From Pyrinomonadaceae bacterium (GTDB lineage: Bacteria; Acidobacteriota; Blastocatellia; Pyrinomonadales; Pyrinomonadaceae), in the NCBI GenBank assembly GCA_014380365.1, contig JACMJZ010000029.1:248001-312000 (forward strand): a stretch of DNA of 64,000 nt, read 5' to 3'. Positions within the stretch are counted from its first letter, which is position 1, and the number at the start of each line of letters is the position of its first letter. The notes beneath the pieces are model-generated. The model was given only the letters and a program-made list of their open reading frames with translations, made no database searches and was not told the origin of the DNA. The translations under genes were made by a program, and so were the position numbers. This document shows positions 34,051 through 41,800 of the stretch, piece after piece.

Positions 34051-34145
34051 CGGGGCATAGCTCAACGGCAGAGCAGCCGCCTTATAAGCGGTTTTAGCGC
34101 CAGATTAGCGCAAGGTTCTGGGTTCGAATCCCAGTGCCCCGACCA
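34051..34145 (+). tRNA. tRNA-Ile (anticodon TAT) with 25-nt variable region
   Basis: Anticodon at 34083-34085 in GCCGC-CTTATAA-GCGGT. Acceptor CGGGGCA pairs perfectly with TGCCCCG, and the T-arm is perfect. The variable region 34093-34117 contains the direct repeat TTAGCGC-CAGA-TTAGCGC and can form GCGC/GCGC. Both the anticodon and a long arm on an isoleucine tRNA are unusual. Confidence 0.82.
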
Positions 34146-34239
34146 TACAAATCGGTCCAAAGTCTCAAGTCCAATGTCCAAAGTCTGTTTGACCAACGGC
34201 GACTTTGGACTTTAGACATTGGACTTTGGACCGCTCCGA
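34146..34239. repeat. Array spacer, GTCCAAA heptad palindrome
   Basis: GGTCCAAAGTCTCAAGTCCA and ATGTCCAAAGTC face GACTTTGGACTTTAGACATT and GGACTTTGGACC. Confidence 0.87.
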
Positions 34240-34315
34240 TGCGGGATGGTGTAACTGGCAACACGCTGCGCTTTGGACGCAGAGACTGAAGGTTCGATCC
34301 CTTCTCCCGCAGCCA
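34240..34315 (+). tRNA. tRNA-Gln (anticodon TTG)
   Basis: Last gene of the array. Anticodon at 34273-34275 in CTGCG-CTTTGGA-CGCAG; acceptor TGCGGGA pairs perfectly with TCCCGCA; G73 and CCA. Confidence 0.93.
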
Positions 34316-34320
34316 AATAT

Positions 34321-34450
34321 TCAGAAGCCGACCCCCGGGGTCCCCGGCGCGGCATCCACGCTGGGGTGGGACGGTAAGGAAGGGCTTGGACGACAAAACC
34401 CGGGAGAGACTTCTGTGATCATGCGCCCTCCCATGCGGTCGGCTTTCTGC
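34321..34450. repeat. Large imperfect palindrome after the array, GAAGCCCGACC family
   Basis: Outer arms CAGAAGCCGACC and GGTCGGCTTTCTG flank about 100 bp of GC-rich sequence with CCCGGGG and CCGGCGCGG inside. It may end the array transcript; no T-run follows. Confidence 0.65.
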
Positions 34451-34524
34451 TTTCTACGCAAATAGGTACTTCGATTCAACCAGGCATCTTGACACGTTAG
34501 AACCGAACGGTTTCAAATTCGATA

Positions 34525-36345
34525 ATGGAATACAAGTTTCAAGTTAATCTCGGCGGCATCATTGACCTGCTCGCCAACCACACTTACAGCAGCCCGCAGA
34601 TCTTCATCCGCGAGTTGCTGCAAAACGGTGTGGACGCCCTGGTTGCCAGACGTCACCTCGAACCCGAGCATCGCGGAGAGATGCACCTTGAGTTGCCGCC
34701 TCAAAGTGGCAACGCGAGCCCTGTGCTAGTTTTCCGGGACAACGGCATCGGTCTGACCGAAGACGAGATTCATCTTTTTCTCGCAACCATTGGACAGAGT
34801 TCCAAGCGGGATGAATTGTTTGCGCAACATCGGGATTTCATCGGCCAGTTTGGCGTCGGTCTGCTTTCCTGCTTCGTAGTCAGCGAACAGATCGTGGTGC
34901 GCACTTGTTCCGCGAAGGATGAAACTAAAGCCTTTGAGTGGCGAGGAAATGCGGACGGGACCTACTCGATCAAGCTTCTGGATCAGAAGATGGAGCCCGG
35001 CACGGAGGTGAGACTCTATTGCAAGGGTGGAAGTGAAGATAACTTCCGGCCTGAAACAGTAAAGAGGCTCGCTCATCATTACGGTAGCCTGTTGCCGTTT
35101 CCTATAAACTTCGAGGATGGCGCTGCCACGACCCTTGTTAATGAGGACAGACCACCATGGCAGGAAGAGTTTCTTGACTCAGATTTTGAGCGCGAGGCTT
35201 ACCTTGAATACGGCCGCACAACTTTCGGGACGGAGTTTTTCGACTACGTCTCACTTCGCTCAAGCGCCGGTGATGTTTCGGGTGTGGCTTTCGTCCTTCC
35301 GTTTTCACCAAGCCTGGCGATGAGAAAAACCCATCGCGTCTATCTGAAGAACATGCTGCTTTCGGAACAGACGGAAGGGCTACTGCCTGACTGGGCCTTC
35401 TTTGTGAAGTGTGTGGTGAATGCAAACGATCTGCGTCCGACAGCATCGCGTGAGTCGTTCTACGAAGACGAAGCCTTAGCGGTCACGCGCCGGGCGCTGG
35501 GGTTACAGTTGCGCCATTACCTGATCGATCTGGCGACGTCGAATCCAGGCCGTCTCAAGCAGCTGATTCAGTTGCACTTTCTATCAATCAAGGCGCTGGC
35601 GGTTGATGACGAGGAATTCTTTCGCATCTTTTTCAAGTGGCTGCCGTTTGAGACGAACATGGGAACCATGACGCTGACTGAATACATCAAGGACCACGAC
35701 GTTATCCGCTACGTGCCCGATCGAGACCAGTTTCGCCAGGTGGCGCGGATCGCGGGTGCGCAGTCGTTGTGCATAATCAACGCTGCTTACACCTATGACG
35801 CCGAACTAATTCAAAAGATCAACGAGGTCTTTCCGAATATCCAGTTGGAGATGGTCGATAGCCAAAGCCTGACGCACAGTTTTGAGTATCTCACCCTCGC
35901 GGAACAAGATGAGGTCGCGAAACTCATTGAGTTAGCCAACGAGATTCTCTTGCCTTTCAAATGCATGGTGGAGATCAGGGCGTTTTCCCCCAAAGAGCTG
36001 CCGGCGCTGTATAACGTGAGTGCTGAGGTCCAATTCAAACGCTCGATCGAAACGACCAAAGAAGTCGCGGACACTTTCTGGTCGTCCGTCCTTGATGACG
36101 TTGAAGCGGGACTCGGTGACGACGCTTTGGCCCAGCTTTGCTTCAACTATCGCAATCCAGTGGTCTACAAAATCACCCGGATGCGGGACGAGACACTGTT
36201 GCGACTCTCAATTCAGATTTTGTACGTGCAAGCGATTCTGCTGAGCCATCGCCCCTTGAATTCGAAAGAGATGGCGTTATTGAACGAAGGTCTTTTAGGT
36301 TTCATCGAGCGCGGGGCGGACGTTTTTGAGGGATGGATTCAATGA
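34525..36345 (+). CDS. Hsp90-like ATPase (non-HtpG clade)
   Basis: A protein of 606 residues with the GHKL ATPase of Hsp90 at about 1-210: N-box RELLQNGVDA near 29-38, DNGIGLTEDEI near 73, FIGQFGVGLLSCF near 107. It opens FQVNLGGIIDLLANH, the form seen in the Hsp90-family proteins that stand apart from HtpG and neighbour a repeat protein. The middle domain is recognisable (YLKNMLLSEQTEGLLPDWAF, RPTASRESFYED), while the C-terminal dimerisation part is divergent. It would be an ATP-driven chaperone with unknown clients. It leads a tight operon with three further genes. TTGACA lies 30 bases before the start; no ribosome site is visible, so initiation may be nearly leaderless. Confidence 0.88.
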   Translation: MEYKFQVNLGGIIDLLANHTYSSPQIFIRELLQNGVDALVARRHLEPEHRGEMHLELPPQSGNASPVLVFRDNGIGLTEDEIHLFLATIGQSSKRDELFAQHRDFIGQFGVGLLSCFVVSEQIVVRTCSAKDETKAFEWRGNADGTYSIKLLDQKMEPGTEVRLYCKGGSEDNFRPETVKRLAHHYGSLLPFPINFEDGAATTLVNEDRPPWQEEFLDSDFEREAYLEYGRTTFGTEFFDYVSLRSSAGDVSGVAFVLPFSPSLAMRKTHRVYLKNMLLSEQTEGLLPDWAFFVKCVVNANDLRPTASRESFYEDEALAVTRRALGLQLRHYLIDLATSNPGRLKQLIQLHFLSIKALAVDDEEFFRIFFKWLPFETNMGTMTLTEYIKDHDVIRYVPDRDQFRQVARIAGAQSLCIINAAYTYDAELIQKINEVFPNIQLEMVDSQSLTHSFEYLTLAEQDEVAKLIELANEILLPFKCMVEIRAFSPKELPALYNVSAEVQFKRSIETTKEVADTFWSSVLDDVEAGLGDDALAQLCFNYRNPVVYKITRMRDETLLRLSIQILYVQAILLSHRPLNSKEMALLNEGLLGFIERGADVFEGWIQ

Positions 36346-37484
36346 GCGAAAATGAGCTGGAGCTGGAGGAGCTTGCGGAACTTCTCGGACGGGCCCTCGA
36401 CCTTGACGAGGGCGACGAACAGATCGCCACGCTCGAGGAAGCGGTGCGAGTGGCTGACATCAGGGGTGATCTCGAGTTCCAGTACGGCGCGCGCGAGGCT
36501 CTGGTGCGCGCGTGCATATTTGGCGGCGCTTCGGAGAAGGCGTTAGTAGCTTTTGCCTGGTTGCTGGCGCAGTTTGATAAGCATCCTGGCAAGTTTGACC
36601 AATGGGCGATCCTCTGGAAATACAAGTGGATCGTCTCACAGGTTTGCTCGTTCCCCAACGTCTCAAAGGCCCGGATTTACAAGATGCTCGACGATCTGAC
36701 CGAGCGTTCGGAAGCAGCAGGCTACGGGCTGCGGGCTGTTTACAATCACCGCTACCGCACCGAGAAGTTTTGGGACAACCGCGAGAAGGCGGTGGAGTAT
36801 TTTCATAAGATGCAGGAGTTTCCGGAAGACGGGTTGAGCAATTGTCCGGCGTGCGAGACCGACGAGCGTGTCAGCTTCTCGATCTACAGCGGGCACGACG
36901 AAAAGGCGGTCGAGCTCGCGCAGCCAATTCTGGACGCACGTGAGAAGTGCGCATCAGTGCCGCACAGAACGTATGCGAATATTCTATTACCGCTCCTTCG
37001 TCTGGGTCGGCAGAAAGAGGCTGTGCTCTATCACCATCTGGGCTATGGCTTGATCTGCAACAACAAAACCTTCCTTGATAAGGTTGGGGAACACTTGGTC
37101 TTTCTCGCACTGACGCACAATTTCGAAAGTGCGATCGCCCTGGTCGAGAAGCACTATCTATGGACGGAACAAAACCGGGACCTCTTATGTCAGTTTCGTT
37201 TTTTCCGTGCCGCATGGCTATTATTTGAGATGCTGGCCGAGCAACAGGAGGGATCGCTGGAGCTAAGACTGCCGCGGTCTTTCCCCCTGTATTCGGATAG
37301 CGGTCGCTATGAACCCACACGACTCGCCGCCTGGTTCAAGCAAGAAGCGACCGAGATTGCGAGACGTTTCGATGAGCGCAACGAAACCGACTTCTTTGCG
37401 CGAACGCTCGACCAAACTCTCTCGCTTAAAGCGCTAAGCGAACCCTTCCCGTTGCTGGAAGATTTCGAAACCGCTTTTGAGTAG
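36342..37484 (+). CDS. Helical-repeat (TPR-like) partner of the Hsp90-like protein
   Basis: A protein of 380 residues whose ATG overlaps the upstream stop as ATGA, with GAGGG nine bases upstream, a sign of translational coupling; the ATG at 36333 has no room for a ribosome site. The sequence is helical throughout with TPR-like spacing (ELLGRALDLDEGDEQIATLE, REALVRACIFGGASEKALVA), no membrane segment, and a C-x2-C pair in NCPACETDERVSF. By analogy with eukaryotic Hsp90 co-chaperones a TPR partner is expected to bind the chaperone, but that is inference from coupling. No enzyme motif is seen. Confidence 0.78.
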   Translation: MSENELELEELAELLGRALDLDEGDEQIATLEEAVRVADIRGDLEFQYGAREALVRACIFGGASEKALVAFAWLLAQFDKHPGKFDQWAILWKYKWIVSQVCSFPNVSKARIYKMLDDLTERSEAAGYGLRAVYNHRYRTEKFWDNREKAVEYFHKMQEFPEDGLSNCPACETDERVSFSIYSGHDEKAVELAQPILDAREKCASVPHRTYANILLPLLRLGRQKEAVLYHHLGYGLICNNKTFLDKVGEHLVFLALTHNFESAIALVEKHYLWTEQNRDLLCQFRFFRAAWLLFEMLAEQQEGSLELRLPRSFPLYSDSGRYEPTRLAAWFKQEATEIARRFDERNETDFFARTLDQTLSLKALSEPFPLLEDFETAFE

Positions 37485-37553
37485 GACAGACTTTCTAGTC
37501 TGTCGCGAGAATTTCTAGTCTCTCCTAAGAATTTGTAGTTTTGGAGGTTTACA

Positions 37554-38462
37554 ATGAAGATCTTAAATGAGCTTTTGGACAGCATAACCGTTGGCGAACC
37601 GCAGGTCTTCGAGACGGTGCAGGTATTTCCGCTCTTCAGCACCCGAAGCGAATCGGCAGCGACGTTGCTTCAACTTGATGAGGCGTTGGAGAACGGACTG
37701 GCCGAGATCACGGAAGTGTCCGATGCCGGCAACGTCCCGCATCTGACTGTCATTAATAAATCGCCACGTGACATCATCATTTATGACGGTCAGCAGCTGA
37801 TCGGAGCCAAGCAAAACAGAATCGTGAATATCACGGTAGTCGTGGCGGCTAACTCGACCTTGCCGATTCCGGTTTCATGTGTTGAGCAGGGGCGCTGGCG
37901 CTACACCAGTCCCGGCTTTGCGTCGTCAGATGACTTTTCCTATCCCAGTCTGCGGCGCTCGACTCATAGTGACGTAACTCGGAGCAAGGAACGAGGCAGC
38001 TCAGACTCCGATCAGTCCAAGGTTTGGCGGAATATCTCTGAAAAAATGGGTCGGATGGATGTTTTCAGCGACACCGGCGCGATGTCCGCCATCTATGAAA
38101 GCCAGGCCCCGGATCCGGAAGTTTTGAATCTGGCCTTCAACGTCGCAGAAAATCAAATCGGATATATGGCATTCATCAAAGGCGGCTTTGCCGGCAGCGA
38201 CCTATTCACTTCCGCGGCGGTGTGCCGCGGGAAAATGGAAAAACTGCTGCGGGGTTACTACCTGGACTCTAGGGACCATGGAGTCACCTTCGACAAGGTT
38301 GAGATCGGGGAGATTCTGAGGGAGGTAAGAGCCGCCGAACATCGTGAGTTCGACACCGTCGGCAAAGGCAGAGAGCGACGCTTTGATGCGCCTCGTGTGC
38401 AAGGATCCTGGAAAGAGGTTGACGGGTTTATTCCGCACGTGACGATCTTACCGAAAGGCTGA
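37554..38462 (+). CDS. ARPP-1 / DUF6569 family protein
   Basis: A protein of 302 residues starting six bases after GGAGGT. The family core is clear: QVFETVQVFPLF at the start, LTVINKSPRDIIIYDGQQLI near 75 and LPIPVSCVEQGRWRY near 115. ARPP-1 domains were named for their association with ADP-ribosylglycohydrolase and rhodanese-phosphatase genes; biochemical function is unknown. A polar linker near 140-170 (SKERGSSDSDQSK) divides it. It is third in the Hsp90-like operon, 70 bp after the TPR gene; the gap holds a small ACTTTCTAGTCTGTC repeat. Confidence 0.82.
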   Translation: MKILNELLDSITVGEPQVFETVQVFPLFSTRSESAATLLQLDEALENGLAEITEVSDAGNVPHLTVINKSPRDIIIYDGQQLIGAKQNRIVNITVVVAANSTLPIPVSCVEQGRWRYTSPGFASSDDFSYPSLRRSTHSDVTRSKERGSSDSDQSKVWRNISEKMGRMDVFSDTGAMSAIYESQAPDPEVLNLAFNVAENQIGYMAFIKGGFAGSDLFTSAAVCRGKMEKLLRGYYLDSRDHGVTFDKVEIGEILREVRAAEHREFDTVGKGRERRFDAPRVQGSWKEVDGFIPHVTILPKG

Positions 38463-38487
38463 ACGGAAGCATGATGGTCAGGCTCAT

Positions 38488-39042
38488 ATGAAACATTTGA
38501 CGACGACAGAACTTGAAGCGGGCTTGGACGACATTCGCCAATCGCCGAAAGATGAGGGTGCGCTAAATCTGATTGTGCGGCGCCCGCAAGTAGACGAACG
38601 CGAAGTGCTGGATGAGGGCGAGCTTCATCCGGATAACGGTCTCGCGGGCGACAGTTGGAAAACCCGCCGCAGCTCACGCACTCCGGATGGCTCCGCGCAC
38701 CCCGACATGCAACTCAATATTATGAATTCCCGCGTGATCGCGCTCGTGGCTGGAGACAAAGATCGTTGGCAACTCGCCGGCGACCAGTTGTTTCTCGACC
38801 TTGATTTGAGCGCGGACAATTTGCCTGCCGGGACTCGACTCGCGTTGGGCTCCGCCGTGATAGAAGTCACGCCGCCGCCGCACCTGGGCTGCCATAAATT
38901 CGTCGCGCGCTTCGGCAGAGACGCAATGAAATTTGTAAATTCACAACTGGGCCGCGAGCTTCATTTGCGCGGCATCAACGCGAAGGTCGTCCAACCCGGG
39001 TTCATTCGCATCGGCGACGTGGCGAAGAAAGTCCAAGGATGA
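38488..39042 (+). CDS. MOSC domain protein
   Basis: A protein of 184 residues. Conserved MOSC features are GLAGDSWKT, LNIMNSRVIAL, GDQLFLDLDLSADNLPAG and the cysteine-bearing PHLGCHKFVARFG. MOSC domains bind molybdenum cofactor or transfer sulphur to it, as in YiiM and mARC. No other molybdenum gene is in the window. It ends the Hsp90-like operon; a half-copy of the GAAGCCCGACCGT palindrome follows the stop at once. Confidence 0.85.
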   Translation: MKHLTTTELEAGLDDIRQSPKDEGALNLIVRRPQVDEREVLDEGELHPDNGLAGDSWKTRRSSRTPDGSAHPDMQLNIMNSRVIALVAGDKDRWQLAGDQLFLDLDLSADNLPAGTRLALGSAVIEVTPPPHLGCHKFVARFGRDAMKFVNSQLGRELHLRGINAKVVQPGFIRIGDVAKKVQG

Positions 39043-39134
39043 CGGCAGAAGCCCGACCGTCAGGGAGGGCTCGATTGAGGAGCATGACGACGAAGCTCAA
39101 TGGATTAGACCCCGATCTGCCGGTACTGGTGCAG

Positions 39135-39235
39135 TTTGCTTTGCGGCGCTTTGCGAACCCTTTGCGGCCTCTGCGGTAAACGTGCAAGCAGGACCGCAAA
39201 GTTCGCAAAGTAAGACGCAAAGGGCCGCAAAGAGA
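39135..39235. repeat. Palindromic repeat, CTTTGCGG/CCGCAAAG family
   Basis: TTTGCGGCGCTTTGCGAACC and TTTGCGGCC face ACCGCAAAGTTCGCAAAG and GGCCGCAAAG. A relative lies at 63521-63617. Confidence 0.78.
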
Positions 39236-39333
39236 ATGTAGTCTCATTCCAAACTGCACCAGTACCCGCCATCGACCGCCATTATCGAATTGCAATAGCA
39301 GCATGGTATAGTTCCGAACCCCCCTGTTCTAAT

Positions 39334-39424
39334 TCTCGCCCAGGATCTCGCCCAAGGTTCTCGCCCAGGTTCTCGCCCAAGGTTCTCGCCCAGGTTCTCG
39401 CCCAGGTTCTCGCCCAGGTTCTCC
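39334..39424. repeat. 12-bp tandem repeat, about 7.5 copies of TTCTCGCCCAGG
   Basis: The unit recurs with single-base variants (CCCAAGG in place of CCCAGG) and ends 21 bases before the start of a glycosyltransferase gene. Copy number could change by slippage and shift promoter spacing. Confidence 0.85.
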
Positions 39425-39445
39425 ATTTGTTAGCTACCCTAGGTA

Positions 39446-40444
39446 ATGACCAAGGTCAGTATCATTATTGCCACGCACAATCGTCCACATCTCCTTCCTA
39501 ATGCGGTGGAGAGTGCGCGGAAAGCAGGACAGGATGTTGAGATCCTTGTCGTGGACGATGGCTCCGGCGAAGAAACAGCGGCCGTCTGTCGTGGCTTATC
39601 CGGCATCCGCTATTTGCGTATCGACCACAACCAGGGACTAGGCGCAGCGCGGAATGTTGGCATCCTTGCCAGCAGCGGCGAGTTCATCACCTTTCTTGAC
39701 GACGACGACCTGCGACTGCCCGGTTCTTTGGACGCGCAGGTCGCTGCCTTAGCTTCGACACCCGCGGCGGGACTGGTTTACGGGCAGACCCTGCTCGGCG
39801 ATCAGAACTGTATCCCGACAGGTTATGTGTACCCGACGCCTTGTCCCCAGGGTGATGTCTTTTGGGAACTGCTGGAACGGAATTTCATTTCATGCCCATC
39901 CGCAGTCTTTCGTCGCTCGTGCCTCGATCGAATCGGCCTTCCGACAACCACACTCCCTGGAATCGAAGATTGGGACCTCTGGATCCGCATCGCTGAACTT
40001 TACCCCGTCGTAGCGGTCGAGCGTCCGGTGGCAATCTACCGGCGGGCCACGCCCGATTCAAACCAATTCACTTCAAACGCGGCGGCGATGTCGCGACTGA
40101 TTGCCATGGCCCACCGGCAGCGCTGGCTCGCTCTCCCGCGCGCCCGCAGCGCTCCGGCGGCCCAGCGGCGCGCCGCCCGACGCGGGTTTTCGCTCAACAT
40201 GGCGAATCATTTGATCTGGGAGACAGGACGCGGCCTCAAGCATGGGCGTTATCTCGCTGCCCAAAGAAACCTGCTGACCGCACTGAGTCTGCATCCATTA
40301 GCCGTCGCGCATCGCGTTACGCGTCCGGCAAACCTTCGCTTCCTGTATTCCCGCAGTGTCGGCAAGTGGCTGCGAGCTGGGCAGCGACAGAATTCATACA
40401 ATATTCACAGGAGTGTTCACAGGGAGAACGAGGGGGGTAGTTAA
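39446..40444 (+). CDS. Glycosyltransferase family 2
   Basis: A protein of 332 residues with a GT-A fold at the N-terminus: VSIIIATHNRPHLLPNAVES, VVDDGSGEE and the metal-binding DDDD in ITFLDDDDLRLPGSLD near 90. GIEDWDLWIRIAEL near 175 is the usual catalytic ED region. It transfers a sugar from an NDP donor, probably to a cell-surface or lipid-linked glycan; the acceptor is unknown. The C-terminal third is basic. The start overlaps the region just after the 12-bp tandem repeat and has no clear ribosome site. The next gene begins in the stop codon (TAATG). Confidence 0.92.
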   Translation: MTKVSIIIATHNRPHLLPNAVESARKAGQDVEILVVDDGSGEETAAVCRGLSGIRYLRIDHNQGLGAARNVGILASSGEFITFLDDDDLRLPGSLDAQVAALASTPAAGLVYGQTLLGDQNCIPTGYVYPTPCPQGDVFWELLERNFISCPSAVFRRSCLDRIGLPTTTLPGIEDWDLWIRIAELYPVVAVERPVAIYRRATPDSNQFTSNAAAMSRLIAMAHRQRWLALPRARSAPAAQRRAARRGFSLNMANHLIWETGRGLKHGRYLAAQRNLLTALSLHPLAVAHRVTRPANLRFLYSRSVGKWLRAGQRQNSYNIHRSVHRENEGGS

Positions 40445-41736
40445 TGAGGATTCTGCTTTGCAAAGGGCAGTTTATGGGGCCCATCAGCGGCTCTGACGAA
40501 ACGCTCGTTACTTACGCGACTCAACTTCAGTCCGCAGGCGAACAGCCGACGGTGTTGCTCATGTTTCCGCCGGCACCGGACGATCAGTACTACGTTCGCC
40601 TGAAGGAAGCCGGCGTGCCGGTTCACACCATCGCTTCGACGCGGATGCACAGTTCGCTAAACAGGGGGCGCAAACTGGCTGCAGGTTTACTCCGAACCTT
40701 TCCAGCTTCCCGACGCCTCGTGCGCGGGCGAGCCCAACAACTGAGCACGCGCGTCGCCGACCGTTATTTCAAAGAATGCTGTGACTATTTCTCGCAGTGC
40801 AGGGCGGACGTCGTTCATGTCATGACTCCGGATCCGAGCGCGATGGTCATGATTCGAGCGGCCCATGAGTCGAGCATCCCGGTGCTTTACCACGAGCTGG
40901 GAATGCCCTATCACCCGCCGGCTTTTGCCTCCTATTACAAGCAGTTCGTTTCAGCGCTTCCCTTTTGTTCAGAAGTGGCGGCCCTCTCACCCAGTCTCAT
41001 CCAGGAGTGTCTCGAGCAGTTACCTTATCGTCGGCCGATTTCGGTGCTTCCAGTGATCGCTGAAGACTTATTCGACGCGCGGGACTCTGAAGCGAAATTG
41101 ACTGACCGTGTGACCTTTGGCTTCGCCGCGCGCGTTGAACGGCTCAAAGGCCCGCACGTATTAGTTGAATCGTTCGCTGTCGTTGCCAGTAGATTCCGGA
41201 ATAGTTTTCTGAGGGTTGCCGGTGTTGGCACTCAACTGCAGCGCGCCGTGAGGCAAGCCGAAGCCGCCGGCATAGCTCGACGCTGTGACTTCCCGGGGGC
41301 ATACACCAAAGTTGAAGAAAAAAGAGCTTTCATGCAAAGCCTTGATGTCTTTGTCCTTCCCTCACTGACTGAAGGCACGCCCAACGGAATCGTGGAAGCG
41401 ATGGCTTGCGGCCTGCCCGTCATTGCGTCTGCGGTAGGCGGAGTGACCGACATGATTACGCGAGAGACTGGCCTGCTCGTTCCCCCGGGAGAACCGGCGG
41501 CCCTTGCTAATGCCATGGCCCTCCTCGCCGGCGACCGCGCTCTTCGAGAGCGCATGGGACGCGCTGGGCGACTACGGTATGAAGAAGTTTTCTCGCCCCA
41601 ATCTGTCTTGCCGTTGATGCTTAATACTTATCGAAGAGTTGCGGCGAGCCGACATCCCAGGTCCGCGGGCGTGGCGCTGAACTTCCGCGCCGACGTCCAC
41701 CCATGGAGTTCCTCCGCGGCGCTGCTGGTGCATTAA
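40444..41736 (+). CDS. Glycosyltransferase family 4 (GT-B)
   Basis: A protein of 430 residues, translationally coupled to the previous gene (TAATG). The N-terminal half has the acceptor domain (LLCKGQFMGPISGSDETLVT); the C-terminal half carries the donor-binding motifs: FGFAARVERLKGPHVLVE, VFVLPSLTEGTPNGIVEAMA with the E-x7-E pattern, and PVIASAVGGVTDMI. A retaining transferase of the WaaG/PimB kind. Donor and acceptor unknown. It pairs with the upstream family 2 enzyme in glycan building. Confidence 0.92.
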   Translation: MRILLCKGQFMGPISGSDETLVTYATQLQSAGEQPTVLLMFPPAPDDQYYVRLKEAGVPVHTIASTRMHSSLNRGRKLAAGLLRTFPASRRLVRGRAQQLSTRVADRYFKECCDYFSQCRADVVHVMTPDPSAMVMIRAAHESSIPVLYHELGMPYHPPAFASYYKQFVSALPFCSEVAALSPSLIQECLEQLPYRRPISVLPVIAEDLFDARDSEAKLTDRVTFGFAARVERLKGPHVLVESFAVVASRFRNSFLRVAGVGTQLQRAVRQAEAAGIARRCDFPGAYTKVEEKRAFMQSLDVFVLPSLTEGTPNGIVEAMACGLPVIASAVGGVTDMITRETGLLVPPGEPAALANAMALLAGDRALRERMGRAGRLRYEEVFSPQSVLPLMLNTYRRVAASRHPRSAGVALNFRADVHPWSSSAALLVH

Positions 41737-41800
41737 CTTCGCCCGTCGCTGTGCCCCAATCACTGCCCCTTTAACTATGTACGTCAACGTGGAGAATTGA

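Larger units (their letters stand above)
39043..39445. other. 400-bp gap made of three repeat types
   Basis: No gene. A half GAAGCCCGACCGT element at 39045-39073, a CTTTGCGG/CCGCAAAG palindrome at about 39135-39235 and a 12-bp tandem repeat at 39334-39424. Open frames across it only translate the repeats. Confidence 0.7.

Noticed and set aside
27555-34315. Prophage as the explanation of the tRNA array
   Set aside because: No structural, terminase, integrase or replication genes flank it; both sides continue with ordinary chromosomal genes. A phage origin in the past cannot be excluded.
39334-39424. CRISPR array
   Set aside because: Repeat unit of 12 bp with no unique spacers; a simple tandem repeat.
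39244-39426. Reverse-strand ORF with repeated ENLG residues
   Set aside because: It is only the translation of the 12-bp tandem repeat.
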